DNA of 64,000 bases from Trichostrongylus colubriformis (lineage: Eukaryota; Nematoda; Chromadorea; Rhabditida; Trichostrongylidae): contig OZ022260.1 in the NCBI GenBank assembly GCA_963978905.1, positions 459,725 through 523,724 of the forward strand, in the 5' to 3' direction. The position numbers were made by a program, and so were the translations under genes. Below are positions 33,734-45,413 of this stretch, one piece after another. A model generated the notes under the pieces. The model saw only the letters and a program-made list of their open reading frames with translations. It was not told the DNA's origin and searched no databases. Position 1 is the first letter of the stretch, and each line of letters starts with the position of its first letter.

Positions 33734-35725
33734 CTCACAAAACTCTGAGCCGGGTTCCTTGATTCGAAGTGTGATTTGACAATCAAAATACATATTGTCT
33801 CGATCAGCGTATTTATAAACGTGAGCCTCCCGTCCAGCCATAAGGTCCGTCGGATATTCCAGATTTGTCAGCAAATATTTGTCCAGTGCACAACTGAAAT
33901 TCAGCGGTTTGTAAATGCATCCAAAAGCAACTTCGCCCTCAAGTATGGGGAAATCAAAAGTCTTGGTGGATGGCACACTGCATGCAAAAGCGTAGGACAT
34001 ATGTAGATTGGGACGAGTTGGGCTACGCTCCCTCGGTAGGAACTTACAATTGTTTCGGAAAATGAAATCATAAATTGAATTCAAATTCGCTAAGAATTAC
34101 CCTTTCTCGTTGATGAGTTGAACTCGCTCCCCATTACCGTCGTCGACAAAGCATGAGTGCACCACCATGCAGAATGTATCTGCTTGTTCGGCTTCACAAG
34201 TCCATTTGCGATATACCTGAAATGGGGATATACTCAGCCTCGAATTGGTTTTAAACGGTCATGCGATTCCACTATTAGGATTAGGATTTATTATCGGTTA
34301 AAACAAGCAAACAAAACAAAGCAAACTGATTACAAGTGACCGATAGAAACATAAACAGATGAGCAGTTAAATAATAGAGCATAAAATGACTGGCGGTGGG
34401 TGGAGGACGGGCGAGGTGGAGTGGAGGCAAAGGTGGTGAAGAGCAGTGGGCCGCCAACACTGCAAGTCGCGAGATCTGTGGTGCGCCTCCGGATACCATC
34501 TTAGTAGGTCCGCCAACACCACCAGCGTCCACTCAAATCCATATACTAGGGAGTTTCTTGGGGTCACACATTGCTCAAGTAAAGCACGTTAAAACCACAA
34601 CTACAAACACAAGTCACAACAAGGGTCAGCAAACAAAACAGAAATGTATGGTATAGCTCAAGGACAGACACACTGCCTTAATACATTAATAATATACATA
34701 CAATAAAAGCTCAATTTAGTGCGACTGTCCTTGACATTATCTAGAACCAGCCTTCACCTTTTAAAATACTTCTAGCTTTGTCTTTAAAAGATTCTGAAGA
34801 CAGTGAGTTCACTACGTTGGCTGGTAAACGGTTCCAAAAAGATATAACCCTTTGCAAAAAACTATTTTTAAACGTGTTCGAGCGAACCTTCTCTCTCAAT
34901 ATTTTAAAGTCATGACCTCGTGTAAACCCTACAGTCAAGGATTTGCGAAATAGAAGCTCAAAATCGACATTGATTTCCCCCTTAGAAAGCTTGAATACCA
35001 CATCGTAGTCTACAACTTTCCTTCTCATTTCAAGCGTGGTTGTGCCAAGATAATTGAGGTCGGAGAAGGATTCCGCCGCACCGACCACACGAAACCTATC
35101 ATGGTGCCACCAGTGCGAGGAGTACGTGTTATTGGTCATGGCTGTGCTAGCCAATCAGGAGCGGTTCTCACGCATGCGACGCGCTATCAGCCTAAAGCCC
35201 ACGGAAGGCACTGACGTCTAGGAAACGTGGAGTTCACGGCGGAGATGCGATGCCAGAGCCGGAGTAGTTGAGTACTGAAGTGATTACCGCGTTCGTGTTC
35301 TGCGAACTCAGCTACATACGGCATCTCTAGCTCGCACGCAGGGTTGCGAAACCCTGTACTATTGATAAACAGCAAGGACAACATTGAAAATACGAAAGTT
35401 CTGAACTGCCATACCATTTGTCCGACAGTTGCATAATACACAGGCTTTCCAGTAGGCGATCCTTCCAATACCTCGTATTTACATACCGGCATTGGCACTT
35501 GCTTTGTGTGAAGCGTTGGTGGCGGCATTCTAAAGAATAGATGACAGATAGGAAAAAAAGAAGAATGAAGAATTTCACTGACTTAACAAGTACTTCTTTC
35601 TCGAGTCGTCGTTCCATTTCCATATAGAAACATTGTACCCGGTAAATTCGATCGACTTTTGTTAGATAATCGAGATTGAACGCGATTATTACCGACGTTG
35701 ATAAGAAGACACCGCGTGGGGAGGT
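33734..35725 (-). CDS. Cuticlin-like ZP-domain protein, core exons
   Basis: This is a secreted or membrane-anchored zona pellucida domain protein of the nematode cuticlin family, which builds cuticle ridges and apical extracellular matrix. Four exons on the minus strand fit by splice sites and phase: 35583-35725, 35416-35529, 34101-34216 and 33734-33893. Family motifs appear in order: TKVDRIYRVQCFYME, VPMPVCKYEVLEG, VYRKWTC, DDGNGERVQL, LEYPTDLMAGREAHVYKYAD and CQITLRIKEPGSEFCE. The N-terminal ZP-N exons and signal peptide upstream of 35725 were not found and may lie beyond the repeats at 36 kb. A possible next exon begins at 33493 with KKPVRRRC, a furin-like basic site, and exons at 31.1-31.4 and 30.5 kb may finish the protein. 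A non-LTR retrotransposon lies in the intron 34217-35415. The donor after 35583 (GTCAGT) is non-consensus but gives the right phase. Confidence 0.88.
34269..35154 (-). pseudogene. 3' end of a CR1-like non-LTR retrotransposon in the ZP gene intron
   Basis: The minus frame 34741-35154 encodes the C-terminal tail of a reverse transcriptase with KNSFLQRVISFWNRLPANVV and SSESFKDKAR. An untranslated region follows, ending near 34269 in AATAAATCCTAATCCTAATA, a microsatellite tail typical of CR1-type 3' ends. It is 5'-truncated, inserted in the same orientation as the host gene, and does not disrupt exons. Confidence 0.8.
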
Positions 35726-35949
35726 CTGGAAAAGCATCTCACCTTTTCCAAAAATTGAACATTTAGTTCTCAATAGCCTAATATCTGTTAAATTTAACGA
35801 ACACTTTTTTATTAGTCTTACTCGTACATCACTTCCTTTCTACACAAAAGGAATACACAGCAGGATGAGCCCATGCGAGCGCCGCATGGGCTCTTCAAGC
35901 TGTATACCTTATTGATCAGTTCACCCAAATATTTTTCATAAAAAACAAT

Positions 35950-36606
35950 TCAGAGACAGTGATAGGGGTAATATGGATCATGAAAGTCCCTGAAAGAAGT
36001 CATCCATATGAGAAATAGGGGTCTAAGAAACCTATTTGGAGCGAAATTCCCGTCAAAAAGCGCGCCAGCGAGCTGTAGAGGCTGCGTAGTGGTTAGGCCG
36101 CGGTCATACTTTAGGCCGCGGTCATACTTTACGTGTCTGCGGCAGGGCGTGGCCACGTATCTTGCGTCTCCACACTGCCTCGTTGCCTGCGTCATCTCTG
36201 CACCTCCCCCGTGCCACTCTCTCTCGCAACGAGGCAGTGTGGAGACGCAAGATACGCGAGAGGCAGCGAGAGAGAGTGGCACGGAGGAGGTGCAGAGATG
36301 ACGCAGGCAACGAGGCAGTGTGGAGACGCAAGATACGCGGCCACGCCCTGCCGCAGACACGTAAAGTATGACCGCGGCCTTAACCGCTGATGCCTTTTGA
36401 CAACAGAGCCCGCCCCCAAGGGTTGACTTTGCCGGAGAAGGCAGAGGTGTAGAGTAATTAATATGATAGCAGAATGATACTTATCGTAAGTATCAATGCC
36501 GTACTGATCAACGTGATGCTTGACGTGTCGACCTTCGTAGTGAACACGTCCACCGGTCAGTATCGAAGTTGGGGCGAATGATACAACCGAATTACCCCTA
36601 CACTGC
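35950..36606. mobile_element. MITE (outer) carrying a nested palindrome
   Basis: The left end CAGTGATAGGGGTAATATGG and the right end CGAATTACCCCTACACTGCC are inverted. Internal blocks (GGGGTCTAAGAAACCTATTTGG; CGCTGATGCCTTTTGACAAC) resemble 3622-3800. It is interrupted at a TTA by the palindrome at 36095-36381. Confidence 0.6.
36095..36381. mobile_element. Near-perfect palindromic Harbinger-like MITE
   Basis: Nearly every base of the left arm (GGCCGCGGTCATACTTTACG...CACTGCCTCGTTGCCTGCG) is complemented in the right arm (CGCAGGCAACGAGGCAGTG...GTAAAGTATGACCGCGGCC). TTA lies at both sides, as expected for a 3-bp duplication. The left terminal 18 bp are duplicated (36095-36129). Confidence 0.85.
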
Positions 36607-37547
36607 CTTTAAACAAAATCTGTGTTATTTGCTCAAGTGAAACCATGGATTAATTTCAGGACAAAGTTTAGCGGTGAGAGCGTCACCACTGGTCCTTTCA
36701 AAGTTCCTCTATACAACACTGAAATCGCTTTCCAATAACAAAGATGAGATAGGAAACAGGTGATGCGAACGGTGAGCTGCGACTTTCTTGATTTCTCTCA
36801 TCGTTTAGCTAATGAGCGGGTTTCGTCAACATATCGGTGGCGATGGCGAGGTGTTTGTGGTCCATCGGGGCGTTGTTCTGTCGATGGACGCGTTCTTGAG
36901 TCCAACTGGCCCCTTTGATCACCTATAAAAGAAATCGCGAGCCGCGCAATTGCTTCGAGTACCATAAGTCTCATCAGAACTTCCAGATTTCGCCCACATT
37001 TATTTTTAAAAGATTTTCTTGTCAAGCTTAAGGAATGGTTCCACTGTTGCGAAACAACTAGAAATGGTTCCACTGTTGAGAAACAACTAATCAAGTAGAT
37101 CTGCCTTTAAATTTTGCAATATAGATCTGCCTCTACATCTTTGTAATATATGAAGCATAAATAAAATTGAAAATGTTAGTTCGAAACACTTCAAGAAAAG
37201 CCTTTCGAGAATTCCGTTGTGTTTGAGTTTACGAACAAATTTTGGGAGCCTCAGTCGTTGTTTAAAAGTCAAATTAATATGACCCCTCGACCAGAACTGC
37301 ATTAAAATGTAGGTAAAAATTTTCCGAATTATTAGATAAAAGATATTCTATGTTCTCAATATATTAGAACTCACTTCCAGAAACCTATTTGAGCATCTAC
37401 TCTTCAGATTAATTGAATTTCCTTGACAAAACTGATTCGCTTCCAAACTCCTCCATTCAGAGTTGCTTCCCTCGAGCGTTCTTCCCTTTCCTTACTTGTA
37501 GCCATGCCATATTCGCAAGCCAAAGCGTGTTTAGACTAATCGTGAAA

Positions 37548-37556
37548 TTTTTCAGG
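37548..37556 (+). promoter_or_regulatory. Likely spliced-leader acceptor before the glycine-rich gene
   Basis: TTTTTCAG stands one base before the start codon at 37557, with no upstream exon in frame. In nematodes such a placement usually marks SL1 trans-splicing. This is inferred from position and consensus only. Confidence 0.6.
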
Positions 37557-38699
37557 ATGCCTTCAAAATTACTGGTAATCGCTTCTTTGTGTATCGTTTC
37601 TGCACTAGGACAAGACTGGGGTGGAATGGGTGGAGGTGGTGGATACGGCGGTGATGGCGGTATGGGAGGAGGAGGATGGGGATACGGTAGGAAACATGTT
37701 TTCAGTCATTCTTGAAACTCTTCAGCAAAAGAACGAATAGGCACCCTAAATTACTTTATTGTACTTTCAATAAAAGAAGCATTTCCATAAATTTGTTCTA
37801 ATATACCGTCAATCAAGAAGATTTAGGTGGAAATGGAGGCGACTTTGGCGGTGGTTATGGAAACGGTGGTGATATGGGTGGAGGCTACGGTTAGTTGGTC
37901 TGCTTAACTCTTAAATTCATCAATTACTATTTTTTATACAGGCGGTTACGGAGGAGATGGTGGAGGAATGGGTGGAGGATACGGTGGTGGATACGGAGGA
38001 GATGGAGGCGGCTATGGTGGCGGTGACATGGGTGGTGAGTGGTTTTTTGTAACAGAATTTACCTAAATAGTCCTTATTGTTCTTTATTCCTACCAAAGTC
38101 TTGCTCAATGCTACATCAGCTTATAGTCCTTATCTAAAGCACAGATGGTACAGTGGCAAATGGGTCTGCGTGTCCTCGAGACAAGATCTCGCAACACGGC
38201 GCGCAGCGTGCGACGCTGCGTACATGCTAGGAATGTCGCATGTAGTTGGGTCCCAAGGCGATTACCGTGTATCACGCCTGAAACAGGAAACAGAACATAG
38301 TAATTGCTAGAGCGCGTTGCGAATTTTTATTATAACGATACACCTGCTCACACTTGCATAGGTTGAGTGACGAACCAGTAACACCCACATCTGTGACTTT
38401 CCATAAGGAGTGGGTGAATTACTAAAATTCTCTTCTGAGTGGCGCCACTCCTGTCTTACATTTCTTTACATTCCTTGCCCAAGTGTATATTATAAGTCCG
38501 ATATGACTCAGGGTACGTTGATAGCACTGTTATCAAATAAGTACATGTGCTATGGTCTCCACTGAAGAATGGAAATCCATAGCAACATCCAAATGCATTG
38601 ATGCGGAAGGTCTTTGTTCAAATTGAAAGTTCAGGTTACGGAGGTGGCGGATACGGCGGCGATGGCGGCATGGGCGGCGGTGGATTCGGAGGTCACTGA
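37557..38699 (+). CDS. Small secreted glycine-rich protein, four exons
   Basis: The exons are 37557-37686, 37827-37889, 37942-38034 and 38635-38699, all with GT/AG ends and all split in phase 1 within a glycine codon. The product is 116 residues. It opens with a signal peptide (MPSKLLVIASLCIVSALG), then only Gly-rich repeats of the type GGYGGDGGMGGG with Tyr, Asp and Met. It resembles nematode glycine-rich secreted peptides, some of which have cuticle or antimicrobial roles; no specific function can be assigned. The reading frame stops at TGA (38697), but Gly-rich coding-like sequence (GGMGGFGGGYGG) continues in another frame to about 38768 before a donor-like GTACTC. The ancestral protein may thus have been longer. 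Intron 3 is about 600 bp, the others 50-140 bp. Confidence 0.82.
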
Positions 38700-38880
38700 G
38701 GAATGGGAGGAATGGGAAAGAATGGGTGGAATGGGCGGATTTGGTGGAGGATATGGCGGCAATCAAGGTACTCTTAAAAGTTCGGCTCAGTTAAATGTGG
38801 ACCATATTTTCTACAAAATGGTCCGTAGATGAAATGAATTTTGAAAAACCTTAGTAAAGCGATTGAAAAAAGTTGGTTAA

Positions 38881-39423
38881 AGACAATGTTCGGGATAATG
38901 TGGGTGACAGGGAGTCCGAAGAGGAGGCATGCACTGAAAAATGCGGGTCTGAAAGGCCTATGTATGGCGAAATCCCCCGCGGAAACCGCCCCCTTGAGCT
39001 GTGGCGGAGGCGGCCTTGCAAGGACAAGCCGCCTTGGACAAGGACAGCCCGCCTCCTGGCGACGTGATTACTGGCTGGTCACGGCTGGGTTGGTCAAGGA
39101 GATCGGCAAGATTGAAAGTATCGCAGCGCGCTTTCTCACTTTTAGCTTGAAGCTCACCACACGAAAATAGATGCTGTCGCACTTCCAAACATCTCTTCAT
39201 GTTTACGTCTTGGTAATGCCAATGAAAAGCCTATGCGGACTACCCGCCTCTTGACGGAAAGGTCGTCCGCGCCTAGAACCAACGGTGGGAAGGGGTCCTA
39301 TTTCGTGGGTTTTTGGCCATTACCATCCGTTTTTTCTCCACTGTCCTGTTACTAGGCATCTCGACTTTCATGTGCACTACTTCTTTTACTTTTCGTCCAA
39401 CTTTCCCCGAATATTGCCTTTAA
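38881..39423. mobile_element. MITE, uninterrupted relative of 3622-5503
   Basis: The left end AAGACAATGTTCGGGATAAT and the right end CCCCGAATATTGCCTTTAAG are inverted. The inside (GCGCGCTTTCTCACTTTTAGC; AGATGCTGTCGCACTTCC; TTGGTAATGCCAATGAAAAG) supplies the contiguous order used to recognise the split copy at 3622-5503. Confidence 0.65.
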
Positions 39424-39443
39424 GCAAAAAGCACGAGAATAAT

Positions 39444-39492
39444 AGAATCATAGAATCATAGAATAGAATAGAATAATAGAATCATAGAATCC
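39444..39492 (+). repeat. ATAGAATC simple repeat
   Basis: Imperfect tandem ATAGAATC / ATAGA units. Confidence 0.85.
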
Positions 39493-39499
39493 AGCTGAA

Positions 39500-40660
39500 T
39501 ACTACACGAAAGAATTTATTGCGACTCCTAACAGACAGAAAATCCGTAACAGGAACAGATGCAGGTGAATATCCAGGAAGAATCAGCTGAGCAGCACTCC
39601 TATCGATCTCAACACAAAACTTGGCAGAAAGCAATGCTTTGGAAAACTCGTCCACACATCTTTTTCTTCACATTAATCTCGTACAATTTCAAAACCAATA
39701 GGGCCTTATTTTTAGCGTTTTTGAGGTTTTCATTCGCTTTTTTCTTCACTTTTGTGTTCTTCAGCACCCTTGGATTCATATTTGAGCTGAAAATCGCTTG
39801 ATTCTAATCGTGGAATTTGCCTTTAAATACCTGTGTTAGGTATCTACTGGTTATCTTCGTTACAGTTGGTAGCTCTTTCAAGTAAAAATGGAAAAAATGT
39901 ACCACTTACTCTATGGCCACCTCACTTTACCCTGGAATCTTTCCGCATAGTGGTGAAAACTGAATTTCAGCTGAGAATTTGTTCACGCGATGAAACGCCT
40001 AGCACGCGTACTATAGACGTCTGCACTTATGTGTATAGTATTGTTCACTCCGAAAAACCTTCATAATTTCGTTCGCGGAGTGGTTCGGCAAATTTGGTGA
40101 GCATATTTGAGTTGTGCGTCTCAAGACGCATATAGTAGCGATGATATTAAGAATAGCCAGGCTGACCTATTGCCTTTCCCTGGGCGGCCCAAACCAAAGT
40201 ATTCACTGCACAAGAAGCCCGGTAAAGATCTCCCATGAGTAAACCTTTGGTACTTCAAAATTGTGGAGCATCGATCATATTCTCTACTGTAGGCACGTGT
40301 GATCTCCTAAAGCAGAGAAATTATCCGTAGCAACGACTGGTATCAATTCTTCTCAGCGACCCACTTTAAAGGTAACTATACCCCAGTCAACCTGCCTGGC
40401 TTTCAAGAGGAATCAACAAATTCGACTGAATAAAACTCTCACCTCAAAATAGCTATCAGCACAGTCAACTAGCGGGTCTCCGATGATCCCATTATCCTGT
40501 TGTGCAACAGAAGGTAGCTGAACATGAATTCCTTTACTCAATCAGTACAGGTTTAACAATGAATTTACAGAATAAGCCGAAACTACTGATCCTAGTGATT
40601 CAAAATCTGACGGAAAGTCACGAAAGAAGTAGCTTCGAAATCAGCTTACCACGTGGCCCA
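39500..40660. other. No supported gene
   Basis: Two 77-80-codon plus frames (39559 and 39833) have no domain and no clear splice sites. Nothing else is supported. Confidence 0.3.
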
Positions 40661-40663
40661 GAA

Positions 40664-40862
40664 CGGGTGTAGGTTGGGACACACGAATCTAGGCCGTGAC
40701 CCTGTAACAGCCTGTGGCCTTTGCCTTGTGACACAAATAATTCAGACAATTTGTTCATGTATATCGTGTCCTCCTTGCAAGTCTGTTCTGTTGTATAGCC
40801 AAATTGTCTGAATTATTCCTGTCACAGGGCGAAGGCCATTCGTGTGTCCCAACCGTCACCCA
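40664..40862. mobile_element. Palindromic MITE
   Basis: GGGTGTAGGTTGGGACACACGA pairs with TCGTGTGTCCCAACCGTCACCC. Inner arms AATAATTCAGACAATTTG / CAAATTGTCTGAATTATTC pair too, leaving a loop of about 40 bp. Confidence 0.8.
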
Positions 40863-41292
40863 GATTCTGCCTATCTTGTTCATTTGTGCCGCGGTGGTGT
40901 TAATGTAGCTGGGGAGCGTAATCTTTCCGTTGTCACCTTTCACCTGATGCTATCCTAGAAACATCAATCTGCACAATCAAGAGTATATTTTTGCCCAAGC
41001 CTCAGCGAAGAAGGTAAAGCTCCCTGCTTTCCTTAGGCTTAGGTAAAAATCACGGCAGCAGCTGTGCGCTGCGCACCACTATATGAGCACCGCTACTGCG
41101 GTACTGAACGACACCAGCGTCTCAGATACCATATTTTTGTAGCCAAGTCGAGGTGTCTGGGATAGGGATAGTCGAACAGTGCCAAGAGTATAAATAGAAA
41201 CAGATGAAACCAGTGTGACATAATCAAAGCAGTTGACAACGGTACGGTTACATCTATATTTTGCGAAGAAACGCGCCCGTGATGCTAGTCTC

Positions 41293-41533
41293 GGCTGCGT
41301 TCATACTCGGCGACGAAATCGTATTTGACGCATAGCAGGACCCTCGATCAATAAGATTACGATAACACGCTGCCATGCGCAAGCTCACGAAGCGAACATG
41401 ATGCCTGTGTTGCGTCAATCACGATCATCGTCGTACGAATGCAACTTCCGCGATAAATATGTTGGCGTGCTCGAGCACGCTAACGCGAATGGGAGCGTGC
41501 CAACGTGTTGACCTCGTCGCCGAGTATGTATAC
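41293..41533. mobile_element. Short TIR element
   Basis: GGCTGCGTTCATACTCGGCGACGA and TCGTCGCCGAGTATGTATACG are inverted ends. The first 16 bp resemble the Harbinger-like family (GGCCGCGTTCATACTTTGC), but the interior is different. Confidence 0.55.
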
Positions 41534-41539
41534 GTCCTT

Positions 41540-42940
41540 GGGTTAGAACTGGTGGGTAGAAACAAATGCAGCCGAAGACTCGATGAATAGAGGTGGATAC
41601 GTAGTGAAATAAATGGAATCGCGGAAAGAGTGCTGGAGAAGTACGTGTAGAGCCAAGTACAGAACCATAGCTTTGTAGACCAACTGCACGAGGGCTCCAT
41701 CCGTCTGATACTAGCCAGTTAAACAACAGCTTTATCTATATGAGTACCTGACAAGTCCAGTCTTAGCAATCGTAAAGGAAATAAATTAGACAAATGGAAA
41801 GTATGCTTGTTGGCATACTAGATCATTAATATCGTCACTTTGAAATTCGAAATACTTCCCTGTTTCAACATTTGAGTTCAATGGAGCAAAAACCAATAAA
41901 TACATTTTTCGTTGTAGTAGGTTCCAATACAACGCTGATTGATAAGGAAAAGCAAAAAATGTGGTCTTAGAAGAAAAACTTCCAGAAAGAGCAGGAAGAA
42001 ACTAAGGTCACTTTATAAAACTCGAAACTTGTGCGAGGGAAGCACTAAAGACCACTATTAAGCCCACTATGGGATAATTGCAGGGGTTAGTGCCTCCGCC
42101 TACCTTCACGAAAGAGTCATCACAGGGAACAGGACCGATCAAACGGCTTGACATTCGTCGTTGAAGCGACGAAAGGCTTTGAAACTAGAAATCAGGCTTG
42201 TCTTAGCGCTTCTTGGTAGCATCTACTACAACGATAGCTAATGATTTTCCTTCACTGGTCTTCTTGAGCAAACATCACGAAAAAATGCCATAATACTTAA
42301 AATTATGGAAAATCCAACATCCACCACTGCAAAATCTGGGGTAAGTCAAATATTCGACAGTATTAAACACTGCTGCGGCAGCAATAGAGAGCATCAATGT
42401 TTTTGCGGATACACAGAGTTGACGAACTAATAATTCATCACCTGAAAAAGATCAGTAACATCCGACTTAATAAGGTGCAGGTTTGTAAGTCATCAGGAGA
42501 AAAAATCCGAGTTGGATGCCGCACACAGGGACGCGATTTTGCTTCTAATCCCTAACTGCACGCAGCATATGCACAGCATCACAATTGCTTACCTAACAAA
42601 TCATTACAAAGCTAAGAAATTCAGCTCACTAATGATCGGTGAAGATTTGGACTCAAATTTATAAGAGACAAGTACTCTCAAATGCGCCATGTGACCGAAA
42701 TCTCTTAAAAATGGTGGAAATTCAATGACTCTTGAGTTTGCTTAATATTCTGCAAAATACATTACACAGTAAATCATAATACAGTTGATGCTATATGGGA
42801 CCTACGAGGTTTATTGACAAGCCTACTGGCTCTCGTTTCAGTTTATGGACTGCTCGGCCCAATGATCCATGCAAACATCGCGACAAAATCGATATCCGAC
42901 AGAGAGGCACAACATGAGAAATTAGTGGTGATGGAAATGA
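41540..42940. other. Non-coding stretch, nothing recognised
   Basis: No exon, RNA gene or inverted repeat could be supported over this 1.4 kb. Confidence 0.35.
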
Positions 42941-42943
42941 TCT

Positions 42944-43510
42944 ATCTTCTAATATATAAACCACTAACTTTGTGTGTCGGTTTGTCGGTAGGTTTGTCTG
43001 TAGGTTTGTCTGTAGGTTTGTCGGTATGTCTGTCCGTCCGCAAGAGAATGATTGTGATTAGGGAATGATAGAGCAGAGCAACCGCTCTAAGCAGGAAGAA
43101 ACTGATGGATGCTGGAGTATCGTTGTAAAGCCATGTTATCTTCTAATATATAAACCACTAACTTTGTGTGTCGGTTTGTCGGTAGGTTTGTCTGTAGGTT
43201 TGTCGGTATGTCTGTCCGTCCGCAAGAGAATGATTGTGATTAGGGAATGATAGAGCAGAGCAACCGCTCTAAGCAGGAAGAAACTGATGGATGCTGGAGT
43301 ATCGTTGTAAGGCCATGTTATCTTCTAATATATAAACCACTAACTTTGTGTGTCGGTTTGTCGGTAGGTTTGTCTGTAGGTTTGTCGGTATGTCTGTCCG
43401 TCCGCAAGAGAATGATTGTGATTAGGGAATGTTAGAGCAGAGCAACCGCTCTAAGCAGGAAGAAACTGATGGATGCTGGAGTATCGTTGTAAGGCCATGT
43501 TATCGTAGTG
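42944..43510 (+). repeat. Tandem array of a 182-bp unit, three copies
   Basis: Each unit opens with TCTTCTAATATATAAACCAC and a GTCGGTTTGTCGGTAGG run, and ends with a GCTGGAGTATCGTTGTAA block. The second and third copies are nearly identical, and the spacing between equivalent points is exactly 182 bp (43065 to 43247 to 43429). The first unit has one extra GTAGGTTTGTCT. The low divergence implies recent amplification. Confidence 0.9.
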
Positions 43511-45413
43511 ATAGCACCTCCTACTTATATAAACACCTATTTTGTGCTCTCGCCGTCATTCTGGGGCGTGCTGGCGTCTCACTAGGTGTCAGGAGAGTGA
43601 GATTTCATGGTATGTTGAGATCTCGGGGGAAGTGTACCGTTTAGACCAGACCGGCCTAAGGGTGGGTACTTGAATAAATGAAATTTTAGCAAGTCATGGT
43701 CGGCTTAGTTAGCTATCATATTTGCGCAGATGGTCGGAAACGGTGGACGAAAACGTAAACGAAAAAGTGTTGCCAAGGCGTCGTGTGTGCAGTGGCCAGA
43801 CTAAAACGGTATCCTAGACCAAAATTGCCCCCTACCGGTGTCATTAAAGGAATGGCAAAAAAATATCGTCCGTTTAGTGCAAGTGGGACTACTTGATGTT
43901 GGAGTGTAGGGCCGTGTCTCTCTTATTAGGGCATCTCCTAAGTCTACGCAGTACACCCACATCCATCCCCCACAGCCACTGTGCAAGGTTGCTGATCCCT
44001 CCAATTCGGCGCGTGCGTTTCTAAGCGGTGGATTTTGCCGATCAACGATGCAGGTGTAATTGGGTGACAGTCGAGTATTACATACTTTACCCTATTGGTG
44101 TCGTTTCGGCTACGTGATGTAGGTAAGTGTTGGCATTCGCCGTGAACAAGTCCGACGGTGGGAGTCTGAGGTATTCATGGAGGAAAGTGGTTTTCTTCAT
44201 CATATAAACCAGTGACTGTGTGTCTGTTTGTCGGTATGCGTCTGTCCGTCCGCAAATGAGTGATTGTGATAAGGGAATGCTAGAGCAAAGCAGCCGCTTT
44301 AGGTAAGGAGAAACCGATGGGTGTTGGAGTATCATTGTAAAGCTATGTTATCATTGTGATAGCCACTCCTACTTATATAAACACCTATTTCGTATCTTCG
44401 CAGTCATTCTGCGGTGCGCTGACGTCGCAGAAGGTGTCGGCACGCTGGAATGGGATGCAGGTATGTTTACTGTGGGAGGAACAGTACCATTTGGACTACA
44501 CCGACCAGAGGGTGGGTAATTGAGTAAATGAAAATTGTTTTGAGTTTTATAAGCGGCGTTCATAGTTTTGGAATTTGCGGAAAACGAGAAAGATACGTAT
44601 CGTTTGGGAGAATTCCAGTATTTGCGAAATTGTGGAAATGCAGAATTGTGGAATTTGCGAAACAACATTAGATACGTAATTGAGTCAACGAAAAGTATTT
44701 CAAGCATTTTAGCGAGCCATTGTTGGCTTAGTTAGCTATCATAAAAAACGTAGAGGGTCGGAAGCGGATGGTGGACCCAACAAGGGGGGTTCATTCTCTG
44801 ATTTCTGTGACTGATGGGTGGCACCACTGGATGTGCGGATAAGTGTGACACAGGGCGTCAGTAATTATTACTCTCCCAGTGTTCCGCTCTTTCAGGTTGC
44901 AGTACTGGCTCTGCCAAAACCATATGGGTTTGCTTCCGTATCGATCGACACATGTGATCATATCTGATCGAAGTCCTTTACGGAGTCATGCCGGCTGTGG
45001 ATCATCTGCGCATCGGGAAAGCAGGCATAATTGCCACTTTATGCCTATTCCAAATCTTTCGCCTTGAACAGTCTTCCGTTTCAATCTCCGTGTAATGCAG
45101 GAAGCTACTATCAGTGCGGCCTTCAGAGAGCAGCGAAGAGTTTTTTGAAGATGCCAGGAGATTGCGACGATGTGTCGTTAAATTTATTTCAATAAAATAG
45201 TTACTAGGTGTATCTTCGATCAGACGTATGGTCATCATGAGTTTTCTTTCGCTACCTATCGGATTAGATGATGTGAAGTCTTTGCGCAAGGTGTGTTCTT
45301 TTCCCATGCTGTTCAATGTGCGCCCAAATTGCCACATATTCATAGCCAGGATCCCGGCGAAGCCGGGCCCTTAAGAAGGAGGAGCGTCCGGCGCTAGCTG
45401 GGCGATCCGACTG
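43500..45413 (+). mobile_element. Possible Helitron-like element following the array
   Basis: A diverged second unit (CATATAAACCAGTGACTGTG...) starts near 44200 and repeats the downstream modules of the array (ACTCCTACTTATATAAACACC; TACCATTTGGACTACACCGACC) seen at 43510-43670. At 45351 a hairpin GATCCCGGCGAAGCCGGGCC occurs. A short hairpin with a GCGAAGC loop shortly before the 3' end is typical of Helitrons, but here the terminal CTAG (45401) is not followed by T. The class is inferred. Confidence 0.35.

Noticed and set aside
33689..34084. 131-codon minus frame taken as a single exon
   Set aside because: Its first half is intron. The exon begins at 33893 after AATTTCAG, where ZP homology starts.
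35950..36419. Several overlapping Arg/Cys-rich frames on both strands
   Set aside because: They are symmetrical by-products of the palindromic MITE at 36095-36381.
42814..43644. Repeated short proteins with VGLSVGLSV runs
   Set aside because: Translations of the GGTTTGTCGGTA repeats in the tandem array; the frame identity only reflects the 182-bp period plus in-unit repeats.
45002..45343. 113-codon minus frame as a host gene
   Set aside because: No splice context or family match, and it lies within a probable Helitron-like element.
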